The translations under genes were made by a program, and so were the position numbers. From assembly GCA_030017825.1 (NCBI GenBank), contig JASEGW010000004.1:1-28067 (forward strand): 28,067 nucleotides of DNA, given 5' to 3'. This DNA is from a bacterium. GTDB lineage: Bacteria > UBA9089 > JAHJRX01. Of this stretch, positions 1-7,734 are shown piece by piece. Below the pieces are notes generated by a model. It worked only from the letters and a program-made list of their open reading frames with translations. It ran no database searches and had not been told where the DNA came from. Numbering within the stretch: position 1 is the stretch's first letter; the number at the start of each line of letters is the position of its first letter.

Positions 1-206
1 CCTAAAAATTTACCTTATATTATATAAGCAATATCAACTAATTTAAGAAAGAACCTTGTTTTTAACATAAATAAATAAATAATGGGTCAAGGTTTTAATA
101 TAGTATAAGCTTGGTATAAACCTAACTTTAAGGAGAAACATTTTTAAACATTAAGTGAAATTAAAAAATATTTAATTTTTAAAACTATTTCGGACTTTTT
201 GTTATG

Positions 207-1496
207 CTAAACTCCTAGAAATACATACCTTAAGATAAATAAAAATGATAGTAAGTAAACTAACCAATGCACAGAATATCCTTCACCACTGAGAAATTTT
301 ATTAAAGCATAAGAGATAAATCCAACGGAAAGACCAATGGCAATGCTGTAGGTTAATGGCATGGTAATAATGGTTAAGAAAGCAGGAATACCCTCAGAAG
401 GGTCATTCCAGTATATTTTAGAGATGTTTTGCATCATGAAGCTTCCTACTAAGATTAAAGCAGGAGCAGTAGCAGCTTTTGGTATAATCTCTACTATAGG
501 AGAAAAGAATATAGAAACTAAGAAAAGGAAAGCTACGACTACACTGACAAATCCTGAGCGTCCACCTATAGCAATTCCAGAAGCACTTTCAATGTAAGTA
601 GTTACCGTGGAAGTTCCAAATAAAGAACCAATTATAGTTCCTCCAGCGTCTGCAAGAAAAGCTCTATCACTTCGAGGAAGATCACCGTTTTTATAAAAAT
701 TCCCCTGAGCACCTACGCCAGCCAAAGTTCCAATTGTGTCAAACAAATCAACGAATAAGAATACAAATATTATGTTTAAAAAGCCTAGTTTAAAAGCAGA
801 AACAATGTCAAGTTTTAGGAAAGTGCTTTTCCAATTAGGAAGTTCGATTAAAGAGGAAGGAAAATGAGTAATACCCATACAAATTGCTAATCCTGTAGTA
901 ATGATAATACCTAAGAAGATAGCTCCTTTGATGCGACGGACAATAAAAGCTGAAGTTAAAAAAAGACCAAAAATAGCCAATAAAGTTTCTTTATTAAGGA
1001 GATTTCCCAGAGCTACAAAGGTTATTTTGTTAAAAATAATTATCTTGGCATATTGTAGGCCAATAAAAGCTATAAAAAGGCCAATACCTACAGAAGTAGC
1101 ATAGATTAAAGTATCAGGAATTGATTTTAAGATCATAGTTCTAATTTTAGTAATAGTGAGAAATAGAAAGCATATTCCAGAAATAAATACTAAACCTAAA
1201 GCCACTTCCCAGCTTATATTCATATTCTGACATACACAGACAAAATAAGCATTCATGCCCATTCCAGGAGCTAAGGCAAAAGGGTAGTTTGCCCATATGC
1301 CCATAATCAATGAAGCAAAAGCAGCAGAAATACATGTAGCAAATAATACTCCACCTTCGGGCATACCAGCGTTGCTTAGAATAATTGGGTTTACAAATAT
1401 GATATAAGCCATTGTCATAAAAGTAGTAAGGCCAGCTATGATTTCTCTGGAGAGGTTTGTTTGTAGTTCGTCAAACTTAAATATTTTACTAATCAT
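207..1496 (-). CDS. NCS2-family purine permease (AzgA/PbuG/GhxP type)
   Basis: This polytopic inner-membrane protein of 429 residues probably imports adenine, guanine or hypoxanthine by proton symport. The family call rests on the N-terminal GLTTFMTMAYIIFVNP motif near residues 22-37, the LAPGMGMNAYF motif at 75-85, and a TTYIESASGIAIGGRSG segment near 300. All three are hallmarks of the AzgA branch rather than of uracil or xanthine permeases. The length is normal for the family (about 430-450), and the hydrophobic profile fits 12 to 14 spans. The start follows the stop of the pseudo-receiver gene by two bases, with a GAGG about 12 bases upstream, so the two genes are very likely co-transcribed. 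The exact base transported cannot be told from sequence. Nothing links it to the polysaccharide genes upstream except operon position. Confidence 0.93.
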   Translation of the reverse strand: MISKIFKFDELQTNLSREIIAGLTTFMTMAYIIFVNPIILSNAGMPEGGVLFATCISAAFASLIMGIWANYPFALAPGMGMNAYFVCVCQNMNISWEVALGLVFISGICFLFLTITKIRTMILKSIPDTLIYATSVGIGLFIAFIGLQYAKIIIFNKITFVALGNLLNKETLLAIFGLFLTSAFIVRRIKGAIFLGIIITTGLAICMGITHFPSSLIELPNWKSTFLKLDIVSAFKLGFLNIIFVFLFVDLFDTIGTLAGVGAQGNFYKNGDLPRSDRAFLADAGGTIIGSLFGTSTVTTYIESASGIAIGGRSGFVSVVVAFLFLVSIFFSPIVEIIPKAATAPALILVGSFMMQNISKIYWNDPSEGIPAFLTIITMPLTYSIAIGLSVGFISYALIKFLSGEGYSVHWLVYLLSFLFILRYVFLGV

Positions 1497-1498
1497 TA

Positions 1499-2002
1499 TT
1501 AGGCATACCTCAAGGATAGCAGTTGTTCGATTTTATCTTCGATTTCTTTTAAATGTTTATTTCCTTCCTCAATCTTCTTGTTTGATTCTATCAAATTTTG
1601 AAATAAAATACTTGCTTCTTTTTTTAATCTATATATTTCATAAGTATTTTTAATGACCATAGCAAGAATAATGTGATTTAAAGGTTTTTCTATAAAAAGG
1701 TAGGTGTCTTGATAAATAGAATCAAAAAAAGATTTACTATCATCTTTTTCGACCATGATTATAATTGGAATACTCTGCAAATCTTTAATAGATACTATAA
1801 GTTTTTGAATATTATACTTAAGAGGATTTGGATTTATAAAGATGGAAAAAAAGTCATTATTTTTTAAATACTTGATTATCTTTTTTTTGTCTTCTGGGCT
1901 AATTTCTATATAGCTATACTCAGATTTAGTGCATTGAAGGATAGAATTGGTAATTTGTTCTTGAGTATTTATAAGTAGTAGTTTTTTATTCAGGGGATCC
2001 AT
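1499..2002 (-). CDS. Degenerate receiver-like protein with C-terminal coiled coil
   Basis: This 167-residue cytoplasmic protein has a response-regulator receiver-like fold in its first ~115 residues and a probable coiled coil at about 122-163. The late IEKPL element (K106-P107) resembles the conserved Lys-Pro near the end of receivers, and the alternating hydrophobic strands (LLLIN, FSIFIN, IPIIIMV) fit the fold. The residues needed for phosphorylation are missing. There is no acidic pair after strand 1 (LLLINTQEQ), and the phospho-acceptor position falls in an INPNP stretch (56-60) without Asp. It is therefore probably a pseudo-receiver acting through protein contacts. The start overlaps the preceding UPF0104 gene by 17 bases and lacks a clear Shine-Dalgarno, so translational coupling is likely. 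The specific partner is unknown. Confidence 0.65.
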   Translation of the reverse strand: MDPLNKKLLLINTQEQITNSILQCTKSEYSYIEISPEDKKKIIKYLKNNDFFSIFINPNPLKYNIQKLIVSIKDLQSIPIIIMVEKDDSKSFFDSIYQDTYLFIEKPLNHIILAMVIKNTYEIYRLKKEASILFQNLIESNKKIEEGNKHLKEIEDKIEQLLSLRYA

Positions 2003-2981
2003 TATTGCTCATTTTGCTGATGGCGCTAAAAGACATTTGCTCTTTAAGCATAAACAGATAGCCTATGAGTATTACGGGAAAAAATTGAGCTGCATGAAGA
2101 ATGATGGAAAAGCTTAAAGCTGCATTTTCATCAACCGAGAATAAAGAAAGAGAACTTATGCAAGCAAATTGAAAAGTTCCTATAAAACCAGGCGCTGAAG
2201 GAACCATTAGTCCTATAGCAAGTATTATAGTAACAAATAGCGGGGCATAAATAGGGATATTAAAGTCAAATATCAATAGAGCAAAATAAACTGAGGCAGC
2301 AATAAAAAGCCATACTAATAAGGAATAAAAAAAAGAAACTAAGATTAGTTTGAAGCTTTTAAAGACAGAGAGTCCAAAGGTAAAGTGTTGAAGTCTAATA
2401 GCTATTTTTTCTCTTATATTGCTTGAAATGAAGAAAAAGAATTTGTGGAATAATTTAATAAAAAAACTAAGATAAGCTTTCATAGAAAAAAGAATTAATA
2501 AACAGACAAGTGTAAAAACCATAACCACAACACCGGATTTTCTTATCCAGTAAGGAAAGCATGAACCCCAAAAAACAAATAATACTAGCATTAATAACAA
2601 AAGAGTAAATATGTCAAACAACCTTTCTATGACAATAGTAGCAAAGGATGTGCTTTTACTAATATTCTCCTTTTTTCCAATAATGTAAGCTCGTACGAAC
2701 TCACCTATTCTTGCCGGCAGAATGTCGTTAGCCATAAAGCCAATCATCATCATAGGAAAGAGGGTTTTTGTGGTTATGTTTTTTATTGGTCTAAGAAGAT
2801 AGCTCCAGCGAATAGCTCTAATATAGAAGCTTATAATTAGACTTACTATGGAAGGAAACAAATAGTAGTATTTGGCTCCTTTGAGAGAATTTACAATTTG
2901 AGCAAAGTCTGCCTTTTTGAAGATTACATAGAGAAGTGCTATGGTTATTAAGATACCTAACCAAGTTTTAATATTATTCAT
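1986..2981 (-). CDS. UPF0104 / lysylphosphatidylglycerol synthase TM-like membrane protein (copy 1)
   Basis: This 331-residue integral membrane protein has about eight predicted spans. The family is recognised from the NDILPARIGEFVRAYIIGKK segment (84-103) and the later PSAPGFIGTFQF segment (about 262-273). These match the Pro/Arg/Gly-rich loops shared by UPF0104/AglD-like proteins and the flippase half of MprF. It has no soluble MprF aminoacyl-transferase domain, so aminoacylation of lipid is not supported. In glycan clusters such proteins are usually thought to act on polyprenyl- or lipid-linked substrates, which is inference. It starts 6 bases after the aminotransferase stop without a clear ribosome binding site, suggesting coupling, and its 3' end overlaps the pseudo-receiver gene. 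A paralogue lies at 7735-8817. Confidence 0.82.
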   Translation of the reverse strand: MNNIKTWLGILITIALLYVIFKKADFAQIVNSLKGAKYYYLFPSIVSLIISFYIRAIRWSYLLRPIKNITTKTLFPMMMIGFMANDILPARIGEFVRAYIIGKKENISKSTSFATIVIERLFDIFTLLLLMLVLFVFWGSCFPYWIRKSGVVVMVFTLVCLLILFSMKAYLSFFIKLFHKFFFFISSNIREKIAIRLQHFTFGLSVFKSFKLILVSFFYSLLVWLFIAASVYFALLIFDFNIPIYAPLFVTIILAIGLMVPSAPGFIGTFQFACISSLSLFSVDENAALSFSIILHAAQFFPVILIGYLFMLKEQMSFSAISKMSNNGSPE

Positions 2982-2987
2982 GTTAAT

Positions 2988-4094
2988 TTAGTTGTTAACT
3001 AAAAACTCTTTAATAGATTTGGCAACTATTTTAATCTGTTCTTTGGTAAGCTCTGGATACATAGGGAGCGAAAGTATTTCTTTAGTAGAGGCTTCTGCTA
3101 ATGGAAAACTATTTTCTTTATACCCTAGAAATTTATAAGCTTTTTGAAGATGAATGGGTTGTGGATAATGAAGACCAGAATCAATACCGTTTTCTTTTAA
3201 ATACTCTTGAAGTTTATCTCTGTTCTTAACTCTTATTACATAGAGATGATAAACATGCCTATTATAGCTTTTTTCTTTAGGGGTAATCACTTCAAGTGAG
3301 GAAAGAAGATTATTGTATGTTTGGGCATTATTGCGACGTTTTTCAGTCCACTCTTCTAATCTTTTTAACTTTACTCCTAAAACTGCGCCCTGTATACCTT
3401 CCATGCGGTAGTTGTACCCTATATATTGATGAAAGTATTTTTGTGAAGAGCCATGATCGCGAAGCATTTTTATTTTTTGAGCTATTTCTTCGCTGTTTGT
3501 AGTAACTATTCCTCCTTCACCATAAGCACCAAGATTTTTACCAGGATAAAAACTAAAAGCTGCTGCTTGACCAATAGAGCCCACTCTTTGTCCATTATAT
3601 TCAGCTCCATGCGCCTGACAAGCATCTTCGATTACTATTAAGTTATGTTTTTTAGCTATTTCCATAATTGGATCCATGTTACATGATTGACCATAAAGAT
3701 GTACAGGTATAATTGCTTTAGTGTTGCTTGTAATGGCATTTTCTATCTTGGCGGAGTCCATATTGAATGTGTCTGGCTCTATATCAACGAAAACAGGTTT
3801 AGCTCCAGCATGAGAAATTGCTCCAGCAGTGGCAATAAAAGTATTAGGGGCAGTAATTACTTCATCACCAATTCCAACATTGTAAGCTAATAAAGCCATA
3901 TGAAGAGCAGCAGTGCCTGAATTAACAGCTATTGCGTAATTAGCTTCTACATAGTTTGCAAAGTTTTTTTCAAAATCAAAAACACTTTTTCCTAAAATAT
4001 AAGCTGTATTATCTAGAACATTATTAATAGCTTGAAGAATTTCCTCTTTGATTTCAAAATATTGACTTTTTAAATCTACAAATGGTACCTTCAT
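2988..4094 (-). CDS. DegT/DnrJ/EryC1-family PLP-dependent sugar aminotransferase
   Basis: This 368-residue fold-type I aminotransferase probably converts a nucleotide-linked keto-sugar to an amino-sugar using glutamate or glutamine as donor. Visible features are the SGTAAL phosphate-binding loop (59-64), EDACQAHG with D157 contacting the pyridine nitrogen, and the FYPGKNLGAYGEGG stretch with the PLP Schiff-base lysine at K186. The length is typical. The gene immediately upstream is a Gfo/Idh/MocA dehydrogenase, the same order of activities as WbpB then WbpE in 2,3-diamino-uronic acid synthesis. That exact pathway is only a suggestion, because the other Wbp enzymes are absent. An AAGGAGA ribosome binding site at 4101-4107 supports the start. 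The gene is followed after 6 bases by the UPF0104 gene. Confidence 0.92.
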   Translation of the reverse strand: MKVPFVDLKSQYFEIKEEILQAINNVLDNTAYILGKSVFDFEKNFANYVEANYAIAVNSGTAALHMALLAYNVGIGDEVITAPNTFIATAGAISHAGAKPVFVDIEPDTFNMDSAKIENAITSNTKAIIPVHLYGQSCNMDPIMEIAKKHNLIVIEDACQAHGAEYNGQRVGSIGQAAAFSFYPGKNLGAYGEGGIVTTNSEEIAQKIKMLRDHGSSQKYFHQYIGYNYRMEGIQGAVLGVKLKRLEEWTEKRRNNAQTYNNLLSSLEVITPKEKSYNRHVYHLYVIRVKNRDKLQEYLKENGIDSGLHYPQPIHLQKAYKFLGYKENSFPLAEASTKEILSLPMYPELTKEQIKIVAKSIKEFLVNN

Positions 4095-4173
4095 AGCTCT
4101 TCTCCTTTTTGTTTATATATTTTAAAAATAAACCAATCTCTATTTAATTCAAAGATATTTCTCTGTAACCTCA

Positions 4174-5196
4174 TTAATTCCAATTAAGATCTACCCTTAT
4201 TCCATTCTTTTTGATAGATTCTTGAGTGGCTTCTAGAATAGTTACTACATTTAAACCATTTTGACCATCAGTATTAGGTGTTTTCCCTTCTAAGATACAT
4301 TCAACAAAATGAGAACATTCAACTTTTAATGGTTCTATTCCTGAAAGCATGGGAATATAGATATCTCCGTAACGATAAGAAAGATGGAATTCACCAAAGC
4401 TATCATAAGAAGACTCAGACTCTACTCCTCGGTCATAAATTCGGATTTTTTCTAACGGAGTAATATCGTTGTAAACTAACATTTTTTTACTTCCTACAAT
4501 AGTAGCTCTTCTAACTTTACATGGATCTAGCCAACTGACATGTAAAAGAGCAAATAGCTTATTAGAAAATTCTATTCTTACTTGAGCTACATCTTCAATA
4601 TTTTCAATTACATGAGATGCTCCATAAGCAGAAACCGAAGTAGGACGTTGACCCAAAACAAACATTAAGATTGAAAGATCGTGAGGGGCTAAGTCCCAGA
4701 TAACATTAATATCAGGTTGGAATAAGCCTAAGTTTAAGCGGCTCATATCTACATAATATATTTCCCCTAGTTCACCACTGTCAATAATTTCCTTAATTTT
4801 ATTAACTGCTGGAGTATATTCAAAAGTGTGTCCCACCATTAATGTTTTTTTATTTTCTCGAGCTAATCTTAAAAGTTCTTTAGCTTCAGCAACTGAAGAA
4901 GTGAGAGGCTTTTCTATAAAAAGGTGTTTTCCGCTTTCTAAAACTTGCTTTCCTAGCTTATGATGCAGAAAAACTGGAGTCGCAATAGCTACGGCATCTA
5001 TTTCTGTATTATTAATTATGTTTTCAAAATTATCAGTTGTATTAATATTGGGAAAGTGATCTCTAACTTTAGAAAGGCGATTTTTATCTTTATCGCAAGC
5101 AAATACCCTATCTACATTGGTTAATTGACTAAAGTTTCGAATTAAATTGGGTCCCCAATATCCACAACCTACTACAGCAATGTTTATTTTGGACAT
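4174..5196 (-). CDS. Gfo/Idh/MocA-family NAD(P)-dependent sugar dehydrogenase
   Basis: This 340-residue oxidoreductase has an N-terminal Rossmann fold with GCGYWG at 10-15, the family EKPL motif at 95-98, and a WDLAPHDLSIL segment whose D168 and H172 sit where the catalytic Asp/His are expected. The C-terminal half is the usual dimerising beta-sheet domain. It probably oxidises or reduces C3 of a nucleotide sugar, supplying the keto group used by the aminotransferase 79 bases downstream (compare WbpB/WbpE). A strong AAGGAGG site at 5201-5207 fixes the start. The 103-base upstream gap contains a promoter-like pair and a small hairpin, so this gene may begin its own transcript within the cluster. 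The exact substrate is not determinable here. Confidence 0.9.
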   Translation of the reverse strand: MSKINIAVVGCGYWGPNLIRNFSQLTNVDRVFACDKDKNRLSKVRDHFPNINTTDNFENIINNTEIDAVAIATPVFLHHKLGKQVLESGKHLFIEKPLTSSVAEAKELLRLARENKKTLMVGHTFEYTPAVNKIKEIIDSGELGEIYYVDMSRLNLGLFQPDINVIWDLAPHDLSILMFVLGQRPTSVSAYGASHVIENIEDVAQVRIEFSNKLFALLHVSWLDPCKVRRATIVGSKKMLVYNDITPLEKIRIYDRGVESESSYDSFGEFHLSYRYGDIYIPMLSGIEPLKVECSHFVECILEGKTPNTDGQNGLNVVTILEATQESIKKNGIRVDLNWN

Positions 5197-5200
5197 GTAG

Positions 5201-5207
5201 CCTCCTT
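5201..5207 (-). promoter_or_regulatory. Strong Shine-Dalgarno AAGGAGG
   Basis: A full AAGGAGG on the minus strand lies 4 bases before the ATG at 5196. It is stronger than the sites of most genes in the window, many of which rely on overlap with the gene before them. This fits a gene that starts translation independently. Confidence 0.8.
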
Positions 5208-5212
5208 AAATA

Positions 5213-5240
5213 TAAAAAAGATTATAAAAATTAATAATCT
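5213..5240 (-). terminator. Weak AT-rich hairpin followed by T-run
   Basis: On the minus strand AGATTAT and ATAATCT form a 7-bp inverted repeat (5234-5240 with 5219-5225), with an 8-base loop, followed at once by six T residues. It lies after the stop of the 5300-7012 gene but also downstream of a promoter-like sequence. It could therefore be a terminator of the upstream transcript or an attenuator in the leader of the dehydrogenase gene. The stem has only one G-C pair, so confidence is low. Confidence 0.3.
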
Positions 5241-5261
5241 ATACTCTTATTATATAAAACC

Positions 5262-5289
5262 ATTATACATAAAAGATTAAAATATGCAA
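5262..5289 (-). promoter_or_regulatory. Candidate sigma-70-type promoter for the dehydrogenase/aminotransferase genes
   Basis: The minus strand reads TTGCAT (5289-5284), 16 bases, then TATAAT (5267-5262). The -10 box is a perfect consensus match; the -35 box matches only its first three bases. It sits 66 bases before the ATG of the dehydrogenase gene in one of the few gaps of the cluster. In such AT-rich DNA a TATAAT can arise by chance. Confidence 0.35.
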
Positions 5290-5299
5290 GGGTAATAAA

Positions 5300-7012
5300 T
5301 TAGTTTTTATAGATAAATAAACTATTTTCAAATTTATCAGAAATAAATACAGCTTTGTTTCTAAAGTAGCCATACTTTCTAATAATTTTGTAGTAATTAA
5401 AATCAAGAGTACGGGCAATATTTTCTTTAGATGTAGGAGCTAAGGAAGTTGTAAAAATAAAATTATCTACTCCTTTTTTCTTAAAGTTGGACAATAAATT
5501 ATGAAGATGTTGAGAGCTTCGAATCCAGAAGAAGCATTTTTTGTAAAAAATAGAAGCAGCTTCTTGAGGAAGCCACCATACATCTGTAATTATTATTTGA
5601 GAATTAAGATTTTTTAAGGCTGTTATTTCTTTAAATGTGATATTTTTGTCGTGAAATGTTTTATAGATACCAATACATTGTATAGAGAAACTAATGATAC
5701 AAAAGAGAATAAATATACTCTTGACGAAGTTAATATATTTAGGGTTAAAGTTAAGATATTTTAAATTATAGTAAGCATGAAAGGATAATATAATCAAAAG
5801 AGGGTAAATACATAAAAGAAACCTAGGCCCCCACTGCTTATCACCAAAACCTGGCGGGGTAAGCAGAAATAGGAGATAAAATAAAGAAGTAAAAAAAAGT
5901 AAGTTTATTCTATGATACCGTTGTTTTTTTATAAGATTAGAAATATCAAGAAAAATAATTAAGATAAATGGTGAGGTGACAAGAAGGCCAATAATTCTAG
6001 AAAAATAACATAAAGAAGCGATATAAATAGAATATAATAAAGTTAAGGCAAGAATTCCAATTATTATTTTATTAAACTTTCTTAGTTTGGAAATAATATT
6101 AAGAAAAAATAGAACAAAAGATAAAAAGAGAAAAGTTAAGTTTACATTTCTGCTAACTCCACTATCAAAAAGCAGATGATAAGTTTCTTTTATTTTAGTA
6201 TTAACAAAATAGAGAATAGACTTACCTTCATATAATAAAGAGAAATTAACAGAAGCATGAGCTCCAGTAAAGTTTCCAAAAACTGTATAATTAAAGTACA
6301 AGAGAGGAAAGATGCTGAATGCAAAACCTGAGCTAATAATAATTAAATTTAGTATTTTTTTGTTGTAATTTGAATTATCAAATAAGAAATATGATAGTAT
6401 AGTAGCTATAAAGAAAAATAATACTTCTAATCTAAACCAGATACTAATACCAAAGATTAAACCAGAGATAAATATTCTTAAAGAATCACGTTCTTGACTT
6501 TTAAAAAAGAGAAAAAAAGCCCAAAAAGATAGAAGCATGGCAACAGAATGTTCCCAGAATACAACTCCATAAAAGAAGATAGGAGAGCAAAGGCCAGCTA
6601 CTACAATTAAAAATAAAGAATCTATTTTATTTGATAATTGAAAGAATTTAAAGATTAAATAGATTGTTAAGGTAGAAGATATGAGGGGAAGTAAATATAG
6701 ACCAGAGAAACCCATAAAATAGTAAAAAAAGGAAGATAGAAAAGAAAAGGACAAGGGAAAGATAAAATAAAATTTATGGTTTTTTTCGTAAAAGGTTGGA
6801 ACTCTGATAGGAAAATGATTGTGCTCTTGGTCAAGATATTCACCTGGATACTCTATATGTAATTTTTTCCAATTATGTTTAATTAAATTCTGAATCTGAA
6901 TAAATTTTGAAGCATTGTCTCCGCTAAAAAAAACTTGCTTAGGGAGGATGAAGAAGGAGAGGATAGAATAAATTATTCCTATAAAAATTATAGTTGTTAT
7001 GCTTTTGTTCAT
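5300..7012 (-). CDS. Polytopic membrane protein, probable GT-C-type glycosyltransferase
   Basis: This 570-residue protein has a dozen or so hydrophobic segments. An acidic residue lies in the first outside loop (SGDNASKF, D32), where GT-C glycosyltransferases carry a catalytic Asp or Glu. A FWEHSVAMLLSFWAF segment and a late GDKQWGPRFLLCIYP segment resemble FYGHQQAAIFCF and GGYGIGPRYIIPALP in the protein at 18758-20134, so the two appear to belong to one family. A role in moving a sugar from polyprenyl phosphate to an acceptor outside the membrane is inferred from topology and from the GT2 gene just upstream, which it overlaps by 4 bases (ATGA). I cannot name the family with certainty, and sugar and acceptor are unknown. 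Confidence 0.6.
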   Translation of the reverse strand: MNKSITTIIFIGIIYSILSFFILPKQVFFSGDNASKFIQIQNLIKHNWKKLHIEYPGEYLDQEHNHFPIRVPTFYEKNHKFYFIFPLSFSFLSSFFYYFMGFSGLYLLPLISSTLTIYLIFKFFQLSNKIDSLFLIVVAGLCSPIFFYGVVFWEHSVAMLLSFWAFFLFFKSQERDSLRIFISGLIFGISIWFRLEVLFFFIATILSYFLFDNSNYNKKILNLIIISSGFAFSIFPLLYFNYTVFGNFTGAHASVNFSLLYEGKSILYFVNTKIKETYHLLFDSGVSRNVNLTFLFLSFVLFFLNIISKLRKFNKIIIGILALTLLYSIYIASLCYFSRIIGLLVTSPFILIIFLDISNLIKKQRYHRINLLFFTSLFYLLFLLTPPGFGDKQWGPRFLLCIYPLLIILSFHAYYNLKYLNFNPKYINFVKSIFILFCIISFSIQCIGIYKTFHDKNITFKEITALKNLNSQIIITDVWWLPQEAASIFYKKCFFWIRSSQHLHNLLSNFKKKGVDNFIFTTSLAPTSKENIARTLDFNYYKIIRKYGYFRNKAVFISDKFENSLFIYKN

Positions 7013-7728
7013 TTATTTCTTCCTAAAATAGATTTTAATCGAAGTCTAAGAGGGAATAGTAAGCTTTTTAATAAAATTCTATAGTTTAATTTAGATCTCC
7101 CAAATTTTCTATTTTTAAAGACTATAGGTATTTCTTTAATAGAAAATTTATTTTGGTAAACAGCATAAAGAATCTCTGTAACAATTGTAGGCCCCACAGA
7201 AACAAATCTATCCAAACCTAAGCTAGCTAAAGTACTTTTTCTAAAACAACGATATCCAGAAGAAGAATCTGTTACCTTAAAACCTAAGACAATTTTTAGG
7301 TAAATATGAGCTAACATACTTATATATTTTCTTACCAAGGTTCGGCCTTCTTCGGTTCCGTTTTCAATGCATCGAGAACCAATAACTACATCATGATGTT
7401 CTATCTCTTTTAGGAAAGTAGGAATACAAGAAGGATCATGAGATAAATCAGCATCCATTTCAATAATGCAATCTATATTTTCTTTTAAAGCATAAAGCAT
7501 ACCTTCAATGCCAGCTATTCCTCTTCCTCGTTTGCCTTTACGATGAATAATTCTTATTTGAGCATTAGTTTTAGAAAGCTTATCTACAATATCACCAGTA
7601 CCATCTAGCGAGTTATCATCTACTACTAAGATAATACAATTTATGGCAAGAGATAGTATTTCATTAATTAAGATTTTTATATTTTCAGCTTCATTATAAG
7701 TAGGAATCATAATTAATGGTTTTAACAT
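7009..7728 (-). CDS. GT2 glycosyltransferase, polyprenyl-phosphate sugar synthase (DPM1-like)
   Basis: This 239-residue GT-A glycosyltransferase opens with IPTYNEAENI, followed by VVDDNSLDGT (D37, D38) and the metal-binding EMDADLSHDP motif (D92 and D94), the classic pattern of dolichol-phosphate mannose synthase and its bacterial relatives. The late SSSGYRCFRK segment is also typical. No C-terminal membrane pair is present, so it is the short soluble or peripheral form. It probably transfers a hexose from GDP- or UDP-sugar to polyprenyl phosphate at the inner leaflet. Its stop overlaps the start of the GT-C-like gene by 4 bases, the usual donor-maker then donor-user order. Mannose is the family default rather than something seen here. 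Confidence 0.88.
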   Translation of the reverse strand: MLKPLIMIPTYNEAENIKILINEILSLAINCIILVVDDNSLDGTGDIVDKLSKTNAQIRIIHRKGKRGRGIAGIEGMLYALKENIDCIIEMDADLSHDPSCIPTFLKEIEHHDVVIGSRCIENGTEEGRTLVRKYISMLAHIYLKIVLGFKVTDSSSGYRCFRKSTLASLGLDRFVSVGPTIVTEILYAVYQNKFSIKEIPIVFKNRKFGRSKLNYRILLKSLLFPLRLRLKSILGRNK

Positions 7729-7734
7729 GGTTGG

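Noticed and set aside
158..178. 8-bp inverted repeat AAATTAAA/TTTAATTT as a terminator after the permease
   Set aside because: The stem is entirely A-T, expected by chance in such DNA, and no clean T-run follows on the minus strand.
1..206. A further small gene or RNA downstream of the permease
   Set aside because: All frames are short and AT-driven; no ribosome binding site with a start codon and no stable structure was seen.
361..1104. Plus-strand open frames inside the permease gene
   Set aside because: Antisense shadows of a well-supported membrane protein; they encode low-complexity Lys/Ile/Arg-rich peptides with no recognisable domains.
3296..3890. Plus-strand open frames inside the aminotransferase gene
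   Set aside because: They lie opposite the conserved PLP-binding coding region and resemble no protein family.
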